Notes: generated from the letters alone by a model not told the origin. Shown: positions 26,717-42,102, counted from the stretch's first letter. The stretch: 64,000 nt of DNA from Enoplosus armatus (GCF_043641665.1 NC_092180.1:27244891-27308890); one strand, 5' to 3'. Program-made: numbers and translations.

Positions 26717-29700
26717 GTCACACACACACACACACACACACACAGGCTCCTGGATTTGTTTTAAATGAATATTGCTGTGTGATAGACATGTGATTAGCAT
26801 CACAGCCAAGCCAAAGTGGAACCGTTTTCATCTCGAGATATGCGGGCGGAGGGAAACAGCTAGTTGTGTAAACATGAGAAGTGGTTTTTTTTCTCCCTCA
26901 TTCTCACCTCTCATCCATAAATTATCTCTTTCTTTATCCCTATGTCTCTCCCTTTCCTCACTGTCCCCACGTCACTGCCTCGCATGGCACTTGGACTGGA
27001 TTGTGTGTGTGTGTTTCTGACTTAAGCTACCTTTGGGGACACATTTCAGACTAAAGACCAGTTAATTGGGGACGGCTTGTCCAGTTGGGGACAAAAGCAG
27101 ATTTTTGGGTCAGTGGTTTGGTGGTTATTGCGGTATCAAATAGTCTGGGAGAGATACATGTTCAAAATCCCCACCTGATGGGGATGGCTCAACATTAGAG
27201 CTCTGCTCCTTATTACAGGAGACCCAGATACTAGTTCCGACCCTTCCACTCATTAGATCTGTGAGCGGGTTGGGGGGGTTTTGCATTTCATTGAATTTCG
27301 GCAAACGGCCGTGGCAGTTTTGAAAGTGGAGTTGAGCAGGTGCCCAACGCATCTCATGGGGTTGGTGGCACGGTAGGCACAGTCCCACTCCCCCAACCAG
27401 AGGACCAGGGCTCAATATCCAAGCAAAAACCCAAATCACCTGGACCACCAGGGAGCAGAGGAGTGAGTGGCTGTTTGGAGGCAGAATTTTGGCCACCACC
27501 TGGGTGGGTCAGGGTCAAGTAACGAGGTGGTAAGGTTAGATTGACAAGCCTATTAGGTTAGTAAATATATTGAATATTCAACCTAGTATCGTGACCATTG
27601 GGGCAGTGGCAGATAAAACAACATGTTGGGCTAAGTATAATCCTTTGCGTGGTCTGGGTTAGGTTTAGGCCAGCGGTCAGGGTTAGGATAAGAGGGTTAA
27701 TTGGTTAACTTCAATTGGTTAAGGTTGGGGTTAGGGTTAGACAAGTAGTGGTTAGAGTAAGGGTAAGTATCCAGGAAATGAATGTAAGTCTACGTAATGT
27801 CTACGTGTGTGCGTGTGTTTATGTCTCGACGGTACCGAAGATGGGCATGTTTGTATAACAAATCCCAACTTAAAATGTCAGCTTTACCAGAGCGGTGTCT
27901 CATTTCAAATTTATTTTAGGCCCATAGCAACAGCACAAATGACAACCAGCTTTTCCCCACGTGCATTGTGCTCATATAATTGTAAAACATGTCGCCACAT
28001 GCTCCGTGGACAAAACTTTAGGGTGGAGGTGGTGGGGAGGTTAGAACCATCACTATATTGATATTGTGTGTTTATATTTTTATTTGCTCTACATGAAGGA
28101 GCTTTACTTGAGAGCACACTGTCATTAAACGGTACAAATTTCTGTTTACTATATGGGACTTTTTGCTTTTCCTTGTGTTTATTAACCTCCAGGGAGTCAA
28201 TCTGGCTTATTTGCCAACTGGCCAAATTGGCCTATTGATCCAGTCTTTTCAACCAAGTAAAACCTTTTTTTTTTCCTCCTGATCCCCATTAGCTTTAAAA
28301 CCTGAGTCTTGGGCTCTGGTCAGTTCAACATATGTTCCCATTTACCCTCAGTGGTATCTTGCCTTGTAGATAGTTTTGATTTGATTTGCTGAGGTTTTGA
28401 TATCTGTGCTGCTGGGCCTTCCGCCATTGTCCCAAAACAAGGATTGTTGGTTGATCTGTGCCACTCAAAGTATCAAAAAAAAATACATTTGCTACATTGG
28501 GTGCATCTCTCTGCTCAAAGATAGAAAGTTGGCAGTTGCAGATTTGAAGACAATTGTCCTCACTGAAAACTGCTCACAGGGAAGAGAGCCGGTTTCTTTA
28601 AAGGACTTTGGGTGCGTTTCACTCCCAAACCCAAATACTGTTCAGCTCCATTCTGCTGGGAAACAGCTGGCAAACAATGGCCCGGTCCTTTTCTTCTGTT
28701 GAGGTGAATCGATTCCGGTATTTGAGAATTCATGGTACTTGCTTCACAACACCCGCAAGAAGCAGCATGTTGTAGTTATTTGTTTAATTTTATGATTACT
28801 GCTACTAGTGTTTTGTATTTCTGCAAAATATTGAAGCTCATTAGTGATGCTTTTGATTTGTATATGGTGCCAAGATTTGTGAGAAATGGTGTACTATTCG
28901 TCGGCTGGCCCAATTATGCCACAGTTACAGCTAAATGTATGACAGCTTATAGCATGAATAGTCAAGCTTTCTGGCCCAATTGTTTTAGTATTGCTGTATC
29001 GCTGTGCTAGCCCATGCACCTGTAGCACACAACTAAAATGAAATCTTTGCACTGAGGCCATCTACTGGACCGATTCCAAAACATTTGGTAACTATTACTC
29101 ATTTAGACACCAACATTTATAAAAAAAAAAAAAATAAGGCCCAGGTTTAAAAATACCAGGATTTCCCTGTAACTGTCAAAACATACATTTCAATACTGCT
29201 AATAGGTGAACAGAAATTCATCACCACTTAGTCTGATCTCACATTGTAATAAGCTACAATTTTACACAATCACAATTGCAGTGTGACTTACTGTGACAGA
29301 GGCCCATTATCTATAGTGACTAGATGAAACAATGTATTAAATCTATGAATGAATAATAATTCATTTGTCTTACATCGTACGGATATCGTAGTTAGACTAT
29401 TCTTCAGTAGAACATGTGCTAAGTAATGTTACAGACTGATTGGATAGCACGTTTATATTCACTCAGACTTGGCTAACACAAAGAATACATTGTTAACTTC
29501 TCAGGAATGCGCTTTACATTTACGGTAGGCCTGGTGGACATCTTATCTCAGACCAGATCAGAAGTGCGGGAGAAAGAGTGTGTGTGTGTGTGTGTGTGCG
29601 TGAAAGACAGAGATGGGAGGAAGAGAAGATGGATGTGCTCAGTCTCTCCTCTTTGACTTGATCACCACCTAAAATAATCTGTCATTTTATTACTGCATTG

Positions 29701-32700
29701 TCTCGGCAAGACATGTGTTTCTCAGGGTTAGAAAGTCCTAGTGTCGTTTCTGACAAGTGTCCGATTGGCATTTTTACTATTGAGAGGTGAGAAGTCAGTT
29801 TACAGATCCGGTGGAGTCTCAGAATTATTCAACACCCCCCCCACCCCCCCCCACCACCACCACTGGAATTCCACAGAGTGAGGAGGTGAAAAAGCCAGTT
29901 CCCTGTGAGACGCTCACCTCCATGTCGGCTGATTGTCCAGTGGAATTTAAAAACAAACCAAGGTTGTTCTCGCTGCACGATGAAGACTTGAAATTTGACT
30001 TTGAGACCTGCCAGAGGACAGTTGCATCATCATTAAAATGCACTTAGATGGAAGACACAAAATGCTAACATAAACACTGTTAGCAAACCTGGCCTGTTGC
30101 CATTTTGAGACTGCAGGAGAAAAAGGAAATGAGGGTCACTCAGCTGACAGTTGTGAAAGGGCTAAGAAAACATGAAAAAAGAAGGCAATGTTTTGTTTTG
30201 CTCAGTCTCAAGTCATAGTCAATCTTCAGTTGTCTCGACACTTTATAGATGTGTCTGCATGATTTATAGTAAAAAAAAAAAAAGGGTTCAAGTGTAGAAA
30301 ATAGCTCCCTTGATGATGGATGACACATGCTTCACGCAAAGTGAATTGTATGGGAGAAGCAAGAAGAAAAGCTTCCAAATGGAGCTGCCTCAACAAATGT
30401 TGAGAATAGAATACGTTGAACACTAATTACCTGGCAAAGATCCCAACGAAACGTCAGCTTTGCCTGCTCCAGTATGTCAGTGTTTTACTCGTGGTTCATG
30501 CTAATATCAAGCCTTTACATCATGTGTGAACCCTGTGCATTGCATTAAGACTCATTAAGCTAACGAGTCATTTAATTCTATTATGCATTTGGGTGGTGTG
30601 TGTTGAGAGGGAATTTGCTCATACATACTAATAACCAATAACAATGTCCCAGTATGTGGCAAATTATGGTTGTAATTTGTCTCACAAAGAGACATTTTTT
30701 TTCAATTCCAGACCAGACATCTGAAGTCAAAGTTAAGCTGAGCTTGTAACTCTCGTACTAAATGTCCTCTTTCTCCAATGAAGGTCTTCCAGGGCCTCCT
30801 TTGTGTTTTCTACAACCTCGGTGACGGGGACTACAACCTAACACTGCCCACCTATCGCCTCGACAATGGTGAATGGCATGAGGTCTTCCTAGATCGGCAT
30901 GACAATGAGATGACACTGCGACTGGACGGCGGCGGAGGGCAGCGGGAGGTCACGGGATCGCGGGGCCGAAGCCGAGAAATCATCATTGACCACACTGTGG
31001 TGATGCTTGGAAACACCTTCCCCTCCGGAATCAACAAGAGCTTCCAGGGTAGGTGATGACCACACATCCAGCTCATAACAAAATCTGCAAGTGTCAATCG
31101 GAGCTAGGTTTAAGGGCTTTCCACTGAATTTTCTGTTAATTAACCTACCGCAAAACAGGGAACGCACTACAGGAGATTTTCTGATTTGCAAGCGTTTCCA
31201 TTGCTGGCCAGTTTTACTGTGCATCATGGGACTGTTCTCAGAAACGACTTTCTAAACAACAGGTGTTAAGAACAGCCTATGTGAAGGTTTTCGTGAATTG
31301 GTTATACTGTAGGCTGAATCCCAAGCTCTTTGCAGCACCTCCATGTGTCATGTGCATTCACACTTGGGAACTGTCAAGTACATCTGCACGGGAGCAGCTG
31401 GAGCAGCTAGAGGCTGAAGGACAACTTGTTAAATGGACAATAAGTACGATTTTTTTAATCAGGTCCCATAGCACAAAATAATACCAATGTCTCAGCAATG
31501 GCTTGGCCACGGGCTGACATTTTTAACAGAACCTCCTCAATATGGCCTTTCAGGGAACTTTCAGTCTGATTTGCCAGATGTGGACAGGTGCCTGACTATT
31601 GCATTCTGTTTCATCCTACTCTCTGCTCCTTTCTGTGTAGCCACTTTCTAAGAATTTATCTCCATGTAGCAACTGTAAAATATGCCCAGATTTTTTGAAC
31701 AATTCATTGATGAAAACATTTAGTTTGCAGAACTATGTCTGCACTGGATCATGGCCCTATACACTAAGATGATTACTTCTTGAATGCTTCCATAGTAGTA
31801 AGGTTTCTGAGCTGCCGTGCACTAATGGCTGAAGGTTTACACGGCTTTTATTTTTCTCACCTCTGTAAAGTTGCTTCTTTGACTTGTCCAATCTCAATTA
31901 CATTCACAAGTTAAAAACCAATTACATTCACAAGTGGGCTTCCCTTTATAAAGCAATCATCAGTGAGCGTTTCAACAGTTGAATGAATGAAGTGAATGAA
32001 TAAAGAACCACCGGAAAGGAAAACTACCGTTATTGTGCGATCACACCTCCTACAAGCGCAGTCAAAGGAAAAGAAGGTGACGAAGCCTGAAAGGCCAATG
32101 TTATCAACACTGCAAACACAGGAGAACTGGTCAAGAGTGTGTCTCAAGCTAACATGATCACACATGTATAAAACACAGGAAAGCCGAGATATAAACCACA
32201 CTGGTTCAAGATTCACTTTGGATATGGACTCTCTATGCAGCACCTGGTTCTTACTGGGCAGTCTGACCCAGGTTGGCTTCCAGAAAGTCAGGGGTTTGTT
32301 GTCTACAAATGATTAAACAAAAAAAGAATGCGTGGAGCTTCTACTGGAAGTTTTCCTCTAAGATACACGGACATGCCAAAGCATTTCAACAGTGTTTTCT
32401 CTCAATAGACAATTGAAGTAGTACACCCAAATTGCTAAATATACAATATATATATACATATTTTTTTCTTTCTAATGACTAGGATTGGTGGCACATACCA
32501 TCTCAAGATTTTGCACAGAAGAGCACGGCTACAAAAATCACTTTGCTCATCGTTTGAGAGAGTCCTCTTTTAAAATCTCAGGCAGATGAAAGCTGCGTTG
32601 AATTGTTAGGAGGTAAACATTCTGTGCAGAGAATGGGAGAAAGGTGATGACACACAACAGCATAAAGCTTCCTGAATGTCCCTTTCAGTGGAGAGCTGAC

Positions 32701-33098
32701 GGACCATACAATGGCAGGATGGCAAAATGACACTAAAGATTGTTTGCTATTCAACATCAAAACACCACCCAGGCTATACTGTACGTAACCCGTCTGTGTA
32801 GAAAAAGAGATAATGTGATGTGTTTGATGTGTCACGGGGTAAAGTGAAAAGGGTGGTGTATTGTTCAGGGCATGTGAGACAGTTTAACAAGTATTCCTCC
32901 TGAAAAGTGCTACCAGAAATAGTTCCTTTTATCTATTCATATGCACTCTTTTCAAGGGAGAATTGTGACGTTTAATGTGTTAATGAATGATTGATATGAC
33001 AGTTTAATGGCTAATTCACCCAAATGCATATTTATTGTCATGGGTGATCAGGGCCGACCCCACAGCTGAGTGTATGGTGAGGCTAGGGGCGGGAAGGC

Positions 33099-33138
<40 letters not shown>

Positions 33139-35215
33139 GCAATAGTGTCTGTTTATGTGTGTGAGAGAGAGATGTTAGTGTACCATGAATATGAAAGCTT
33201 TTGTTAAAACGTGAACTTTTTAAATCCACCGGTGCACAAGATTCTCTGTCTTGCATTTGACCCCTTATTCATTTTTGTACTGAACAACAAACAAACGATC
33301 ATGCAAGACTCTGAATATCTTCAGTAACATTTATGTAAGATATTATATAAGTAAGAGTCCTTTCAGACACTCGTTTATGACTCTTGTAAATATGTTATAT
33401 CATAAATACATGTGCCTTCTGTTACCTGATTCCATCTGCAGGATATAGAAGTGTGCTCTCATCTGATGCCCCTATCGGCTTTCCAAAACCGCTACAATTC
33501 AATGTAAAAATAAATAAATAAATAAATCTGTTTTAATGAAAATGCCATGGTTGAGGTTTGGTTGGTTTGGGCACAAAAAGGTTCTTAGTTAGGTGTAGGG
33601 AAAGATTATGGTTAGTAAGTACCTCGATGATGTTATAGGACCATGGTTAAGGTTAGGGAACAATCGCAGTCATGCTTTAAAAAAACTACGCTTATATTTG
33701 GTATGAAACCATAGGCTGTATAAAAGAAATGGACGTAGCCACCGTGACGTCACCGATTGCTTTGTGGACTACCGTTTTGAAGACTCGAGTTTGGCATTTT
33801 GGCCGTCGCCATCTTGTTTTTTTTGGAACCAGAAGTGACCACATTTTGGAACAATCAAACGCAGCTGTCTTGATTGACAGGTCGCCGTGGTAGCCACGCC
33901 CTAAAGCATACCCTGCTTTATTGTCTATTTTACTCTAAATGGGACCACCATTTACAAAATGAGCATCACGCTGTATTGAAGAAGTCTTAAACTTGCGATT
34001 GAGACCATAAACTCATTAGGAAAATGTTTACTGAGGTAGTAAATCAAGTGAGAAGTTGGGTCATTTTCTCATAGACTTCTATACAATCTGACTTCTTTTT
34101 GCAACCAGTGGAGTCGCCCCCTGCTGGCCATCTCCTCACTGGCTTTTCAGACCCAGAGGTTGGTGCGTGTTCGATACGGGAAATGAACAGCAGTCTCCCG
34201 AAGTCAAAGTCTGATGTTTTATTGGCTCATCCATTCACTCCAACCTCCTCCTTATGTGGACTTTGTAGCTCTATAATAATGTGACCTGACTTCCTCTTTT
34301 GCTCCCTCCCGTCATAATTACTATGGCTTCCAGAGGGCCTTGTCACTTTAAACTAAACATGTCATTTGCTGATGATATTGTCCTTCTTCGGAGGACAGAC
34401 TTTTGAAACATGTCAACAGTCGTGCTATAGCCTTCAGGTCTTTGAAGTACATTTGATTTATTTATTTAGCATAAACCAAGATTCCATTACAACAAAAATA
34501 AGGTCAACTCTGTATTGAATGGATTGCACTATGTTACAGTATATGTCACAGAAATTAATCAGAAATGCTGCAATATGCTTCGATTGGCCTTTTTGGTCAT
34601 TTTCGCATAGATGTTCCAATTCCAAGTGTACAAAATGAAACTAAAGTAATTCCAGTAATGCAACATAAAACTATAGATATTCACTATGCGTACTTGTATA
34701 TGTTAGAACAACATTTTTTTTTTTCCATGGGTCAACACATTGTACATAAAACAATAATACACAACCTTACAGTGAGTAACTATTAAATCTACCTCTCATA
34801 TCACTCCTACTCCATTGTCACACATTCACAAATTCCTGTGTTTACAGCAATCCCCGACATGAACAAGAGAACTCTGTTGTGAAGTTTGCGTGTGTTGTTT
34901 GTTGTGTGCTGCACAAAGGGACTGCAAATGGAACTTTTGTGTTATAAAATCACCATTAAACAAACCCTTGAACCTCTTTCCATTGTACTGTGCATGTGAC
35001 CTTACCCATGAGCAACATGTCAACTAGCCTAGCATAGCAGTGTATAGCTAAACATCTCTATTTCAACACATTTCTGCAAAACATTCAACTCTAAACATTG
35101 CACGTTATTCACAACACTCTTATCCCTTATACTGGGGTACATGCATGTGATCTTGAGGAATATCAACCCACCTGTATGTAGAAACAAAGGCATTTAAGAC
35201 ACAATACAATAAGAA

Positions 35216-35254
<39 letters not shown>

Positions 35255-38200
35255 TGTCTGTTTTAAATGCATTTAACCTATTATTTTAGCAATGAACTGT
35301 ACCATAGTCCCATAATGAACTGTACGTTAGTCCCAATGAGTTTGACATATTTTTATGTCATTTTTTAACCCCAGCCCGAACCATTTACACACTGTGCACA
35401 TTTTTTTGTGTCAAAGCGATGAAACATGAACCACAGTTTTGTCCACACTGACTGCTTTGCTTGCACATACGAACCCAAGCTTTGGCAGATACAGTCGAAA
35501 GATTCGGAGGGAAAAGGAGTTCCGGTGAGGATGCATAGAAACTAGAAAAAGGCAAGATACTGTATGATAAAAGAGAGAGGAAGAGGTCAGAACTATGGAG
35601 CGATGCAAACATAAAGTGAGAGAGAGAAAGAGAGTCATGTCCACACGAAATATTGTCCTCTTCTTCATGCGCATAACTTCTCTGTCTGTAGCGCGATGAA
35701 TGTATAACGGAGTAAAAGTAATGATTTTTCTCTAAAAATCGACTCAAGTAAGAGTAAAAAGTATGTTGCATTAAAAACTACTCCAACAAGTACTATTTAC
35801 CTACATGTAACGGGGTAAATAGTAAACTTCAAAAGCACTTCCCTTCAAAAGAGGCAGATAGATAGATGATAGCGGGGATGGTGGAAGAGAAAGTGTATGT
35901 GTGTACGTTTGAGTTGCGTTTTAGATTCATGTATAAATATGACTTATTATTGACGTAGTATCGTGCAAGTCGCAATGTTATTAGCTCGTAGTTAGATCAG
36001 CGAGTAGCACATCCTAAATCACTGTGTGCATTCCAGCTCTGCAAATCAGCCAGACATAATTTTCAATTGATTAGTTGAATGAAACCTTTATTTTGAGTGT
36101 GAAGAGTAGTAACAACATGATAAAACACAATACTGGCACTAAAACAAGAACTACAAGAGACAAATACATGATAATGATCAAGACACTCCCCACTGTGCTC
36201 AGCTTTGTGCCTCGCTGTGGGGAGTGACAAGGTCAGAGCCATAAATGCTGTACATATGATATTCTACAGTCCCATAATAATCCATTCGACCGAACTGTTG
36301 CAAGTCCAGTAGTTTAAAGCGGAACCAGGAAGTCGGTCTACGTGTAAACTGTGACGGGTGTTTACAATGGATAGTTTGGGTTGTAAGTTTTAAGCCTTAC
36401 CTGGGGGGTTTGTTTAAAATCCATTCTTCTTTGTGGCAACGTGACCATGTTCCCATATGTCAGTAATCACAATTATGGTTATAATAAGAGGTAGAAACAA
36501 TGAAAATAAAGTATCCTTTAAGTACAAGTAGGATCAAGGCCCATCAGGGTTTTGTGTTTGCAATGTTTCTCTGGTTGAGCATTTTGCGAACAGCCTTTCA
36601 GATATGTTTACCCCCCCCCCCCCCCCCCCCCTTCTCAGGCGTGACATGTGTAAACAACACAGCTATCAGTGCACCGCGGAGCACATTATGCAGTACCCAA
36701 CGCATACGAAAAATCTTTGCCTTCAGTGTTGTCTGAGATTAGATTTCCTCGAATAGTATGAACGGCATTTTAAGATGCTGCACAAGGAACACAATGTAAC
36801 GTGTTTCCACTAAAAAAACTATTTTGTTAAAGTGACAGAGCGGTCTGGGGTTTGAAAACCGTGGTGGGTTTATGCTGCAAGAGCATGCAGTTGATTCACG
36901 CACCAGGTAAAACTCTGTTTAATTAAATTCCCTATCTGCGTAAGTGAATGTAGATAAAAGTTGTTCTATTGAAGCCCTTTCCATTTTTCTCCCTGCAGGG
37001 TGCATGAGGGACATACGCCTCAATGGTCGCTACATGCCACTGGACAGCCAGCCGCGAGATGGGGTTTCCCAGGTCAGCATACAAGGCCTCTCCCTTGGGT
37101 GCTCGTCTGACTCCTGCAAACGGAACCAATGCAGCCCCCCCTTCACCTGCGTTGACTTGTGGAGAGTGCACGAATGCAGGTACACACACACACAAATGTG
37201 TCTGCAAAGTTGAGCGCATTCACACTACGGATGTTCCACTCATCATTTTGACACAAAGGCATGAAGACACATGCATTTAAACCCACTCACTCAACCTCTG
37301 CAGCCATTTTTCAGCATTTGACCTTGGTATTATTTTTGTTCATAGCCACGTAAATGTGCTGTAAAATAATCTGGCACTGACCTACTTGAGAACGTGGGAA
37401 AATGGTTGGAGAAAAAGCATCCCCGAGCCTTTATTTGTTCTAAAGCTGGTGGAATGTCTGTGCAAATCCCATGGCCACCATTTCATGGCAGACAAATCAG
37501 TTGGGCTGCCTGCAGGGAAAATGCGGCCGCCAATTACCATCCACTTGATGTAGAGGACAACCAAGACAAAGTCCAGGCTGGCACGACACAAAGCAATCGC
37601 CAAGCAACCACTGGAGTGACAATGACACGAGGGACAACAGATAAATCGCGTGAAACAGTTATTGAAAAACCCTTTCGGACATGCACCTCTTTATGTAAAT
37701 ATGACGGCAATATAACACGTTGGTCTCATGTCCGAGTAAGACATCAAATCATTTTTAACATTTCCGCAACACTTTCAACACGACACAAGTCTGTGTGCCA
37801 CTGGAGCAGAAGAGATTATAAAAAAAAAAAAAAAAACCTTGTAGAACCACAGTAATAATCTGAGCAACACATTATGTATTTAATATTTTATATTCACGCC
37901 AACTGTACGTATGAATAAATAAACATGTAGCAAAATGCTTTACATGCAGCATGTGAACGAACAGGAATGAAGTCCCAACGTAGCGTCCTGTCATTCAAGG
38001 CTTGCGCACTGTCAGTCATCACAAAACAGACGGCACTCTGATGATGTTTCATGGTAAAAAAAAAAAAAAAAAAAAAAAAGAAGAAGAAAGATGTGTCAGT
38101 GTGAGAAGCAGGGAAAATGAGTTTTAAAATCCATCAGTGATGCAGCCTGTGGAAGGGCAGAATAACATTTAGAACTCACTCTCACCCTCTCTGTTCCCTC

Positions 38201-40070
38201 TCGCGCACCAGGCGCCGAATATCAACCGGAGCACAAAGCTCGTTTCCCGCCATGACGAGACTGAAGCCGTGAGGAACATTAGCTTCGTAGCCACCTGTGT
38301 CTGGATGACAAAAACAAGCTTCATCAGTTAGATGAAACCAGCATTTCAAACAAGGATCCGTTTACTTGTCATGAGGAGTACTGCTCAGCCTCTGAAAACA
38401 CGTTACATAACACCTTATTTGGCTCTGGTGGAGGTCTGGGGTGGGCTTGGTAACAACACATTTATAACAAACAAACAAAAAGCCCCCAACAAAAACTGTG
38501 AATGTGGAGTTTTGGAAGCCTCGGGGCAAAAAATAATGCTTGGTTACATTATGGGAAGGACGCAGCTGTTTCAGAGCCCAGCCTAGGGAGTAAAAGTCAA
38601 CAGCAGTTTGGACCATTCTTTTTTAGCCCCTCAACTTTATAGAGGTGTATGTGATGGAAAATAGCTGCAGAGCCCCTTTAAACATGGTTCAGCTGAACCT
38701 GACACCTTCCCAAACTGTTAAAATAATCTCTCTGGAAGAAAGATGCATAGAGATCACAAATTGACTGTAGCTCATTCGGTCTAAACTCGCCAGCAGCAGT
38801 CTTTCTTACCTTAGTCTACCTTTTGTTTCTACGGGCTTGATCGCCTGACTAACTGTCTTTCCTGGGGTGTTGGATGTGTTAGTGTACACACACAGCTTAA
38901 ATCAGTGCGTTTGTTGTGATGCCTCGCTTCTCGGCGTCTTGATTAAAAACCACGGGCTGAACAGACAAAAGTGTGAGGTGACTGCCAGACAATCTCAACA
39001 AGTGCCAAGCTGGTTGAAGGTCATCGGAAAGTATGTGCTCATTTTGTTTTCTTTTTAAAACTGATGTATCTGCTCTTTGGGGGGGGGGGGGGGGGGGCAG
39101 CAAAAAAACAACAACAAATGAGCAAGTGAACTCATTGAGCCTCTTAGTCATGGGAAGGGGGTGTCATGTGAACTCAGATCAGCACTGCGCCGCTAACCCC
39201 TCAGCCTGCCTGACGGAGGAGGCAGTTTCAAAGTCAGTCCTACAGTGCTTCATGTGACGTCATGCATTATTTTAACTCCAAAAGCACCAAAGAATTGGTT
39301 TGCATCACTTAACAACATTAAAATAGATGTATACACTGGGGGGTGGGGGGGGGGGGGGCTTAGTTGTTGCTGCTAAAGGTAATTGGTTAAATCACGTTGG
39401 CCAACATAGTGGGTTGCCGGTTGACACTAAACTAGTGTTTGTTTGCTGGAGCTCTCTGCCACGACACCCCCAGCACACTATGACTGTATGTTCTCATTCA
39501 AAATGAATGAGGAGGCTGGGTTATATTTATTTTTTTCAGAGGCGGTGTTGTTGTCAGTCTAAACATGGCCATCAGAGAGGCTTTTTAAAAGTTCAAACCC
39601 CACAAGAGCCCGCGTGTTCGGCAACAGCCACGTCTCCCTTTAAAAGGCAATGAATAAGGCAGTCCACCCCAGCTGCTCAGCCACCAAGCTAAGCGGCGGA
39701 AAATAAATTATCACCCCCCCCCCCCCCCCCCCCCCCCCCACCCCCCACCCCCAACCCTGACGGGATTCACACTTTTGCTTGATCAACGTTTCACATGCGC
39801 TACTGTACGGCGGTCTGTACGAGGAGTTCGTTTTGTTTGTCAGTGGGAAATGGGAAATGTCATGCAATGAAAAGCCGCCGCAAACGAACAGCCCTCTCCT
39901 GTGGCACCCACCGCATCGAACGCCGAGTGCTCTTAGGCGCATACACTAATCTCAGCAATTTTTTCTGCCATTGGTAACATCGCCCTCCATTCAGTCTGTG
40001 CTGCCTCCTGGCTTTTAATCTTGCCTCTCCCTGATCCACTCACCCACATCATCCATCCACCAACCTATTT

Positions 40071-40101
<31 letters not shown>

Positions 40102-42066
40102 TTTTCTTTCCACAATGGCTCTCATTCTCGCACACTGCCCCTCCATTTCTTGGTTTGTATGGCTCTCATCTTGCTCACTCCTGCTCAGTTTTTTTAACCC
40201 CCCGCACCATTGCCACATGCCTACCCCACACTAAGGGGGTCATAATATGTCAGTGTGTTCACAGCCTTTTCCACTGCCCCCAAGTGGCCAAAAAACTAAA
40301 TGTAATTCAGCTTTAAAGGACCATGCCAGTGTTTTAACAAGGTGCAGCTTCTTAACTGCAAATCATGTACTGTTCACTTTGTATTTTTTTGCTGACCCCA
40401 TTTCAAACACATGCGGTACAGTAGAGGATTTAGACTACATTATGTTTTTTCAAACCTGCATTGTTTGTATCAGCTTAAGGTGGATTTATACTTCTGCGCT
40501 CCGAAAGTCACTTTATATCACAAAGTAAATTAAAGTATGTAGACACAGTTACTATGGGGAATACAATTAAAGCACGATGTGTCCTGATCATGGCCGATAC
40601 CATGCAGCTAGCGTTGCGGTGGTGATCAACAGGTAAAATCCAGTGCTCAACTATACGGCCGACTATAATCGGCCTTTAGGGTCCTCCTCTTTCTACTCTT
40701 TTACTCTTTTTGACGGCACAGTACCGCCACAGGCTCCCATCTGCTCCCCTCTGTGCATTAAATGTGTATAATCACCAATGCAACCTTGTGCACGTGCTGT
40801 TATATAATGCGATATAGTACGGCGGCAAACATTGCTCTACACCACCTCTAAAGGTCAAAAACCGCAGTTGCTAAAGGTGAGGGCTGAGAGGAGAATTAAG
40901 AATGTTGCCAGTGAACGTGAATCGCTAGAGCACATTAGCTGCATATGAACACAATTCACAGGAGGCAGAGTTTGGCGGAAGATACAGTAAATTAACCCTT
41001 TAGTGTCTTGCCTGGATTATATTTTTTATAGTGGAAGAGGAACAGTTGCGAGATGAATTACAGGACTGTTTTGGATTTTGTGTTGCTGTTTCACAGTGAA
41101 GTCGAGTCGATATTTATAGGCATGAGCAAATCTCCGGGGGCGAGACGCACCTCTGATGTCGTCAAAATGTACCGACCGGTGCTGCTCTATAGACATTGAA
41201 TTGGATGCTGAATTAATGGGCTCATAAAATGTTTGTTTGAGCTGTTACACCCAAATGAGCTTTTGATTATAGTGGCGCTCTCTGGAAGTGAGGCAGAAAA
41301 TGTGCCCCCGTCTGCATAAAATCATCCTAGTTACGGCCAGCGCCGCAGTCGACGTTTTCACCTCCTCCAGTTCACTCTCTGTTGAGGTGAGATCGCTGAT
41401 TAAAGGAGAGTCATTAACTTTCTTTCACTGTGGGAAATGGTTATAAACATTCAATAAGACATTGTTTTGTCCTGTATAATCTATCTTCATTTGGTCTTCT
41501 AATGCTGTAACTATCCAGAATCATTCGTTTTGTTCCCCTTTGTTCCTCTATTTTTTAGTGTCATGCTGTTTTTTTTTTTTGTTCCTTTGATGGATGTGTA
41601 ACTGCTTCTGTAGCGACGTCTCCTCAGAGGGATTATAACACGTTTACCTTATCAAATCTGGTGTCGTGTAAGTCTAAGTGATCCTAATCTACATGCATGT
41701 TATGATTCTCTTGTTTTCCCTCCTGCTGCCCCTGTCCAACCCTTCGCCGCAGATGTCCTCCCGGCCACATGATCCGCGTGAACGGGACCAGAAAGTCCTG
41801 TGTCTACACCCTCTGCGCTACGCGGCCTTGTCACCAGGGGACCTGCGTGGCCCAGTCGCCCTCCAAATTCACCTGCCACTGCCCGGACGGTTATAGGGGA
41901 CGCCACTGCGAGACGACGCTGGCCGTCTACCGGGAGGACGTGGGCCTGAGCTTCAGCTCCCTCTTTGCCATCTGTATCTGCTTCATGGCCTTACTAGGTA
42001 GCTATTCCATCTACTGCATGTCACACATACAGTAATGAGGAGATCGTTGAGATAATGAGCTTTTGT

Positions 42067-42102
<36 letters not shown>

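Larger units (their letters stand above)
21581..30783 (+). other. Intron between exons 5 and 6
   Basis: 9.2 kb of non-coding sequence with an SINE-like repeat (21749-21985), another interspersed repeat (about 22895-23290), a smaller repeat fragment (about 24375-24465), CT and CA arrays around 26470-26745, TTAGGG-like degenerate stretches (about 27660-27760) and a TG array (29578-29600). No gene is supported. Confidence 0.75.
31049..36998 (+). other. Intron between exons 6 and 7
   Basis: 5.9 kb. It carries a TG array (33102-33133), the second copy of the 0.4 kb repeat (33705-34137), a TA array (35222-35252), a repeat fragment (about 35685-35840) and a 21-nt C run (36611-36631). No gene is seen. 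Confidence 0.75.
37180..41752 (+). other. Intron between exons 7 and 8
   Basis: 4.6 kb rich in homopolymers: A runs (about 37820-37836 and 38056-38079), G runs (39079-39097, about 39346-39358), a 26-nt C run (39714-39739) and an ATTT array (about 40071-40104). No coding or transposon signal is recognised. Confidence 0.75.

Noticed and set aside
27121..27500. tRNA-like boxes (GTTCAAAATCC and similar) suggesting SINEs or tRNA genes
   Set aside because: No convincing A box or cloverleaf; too weak to list.
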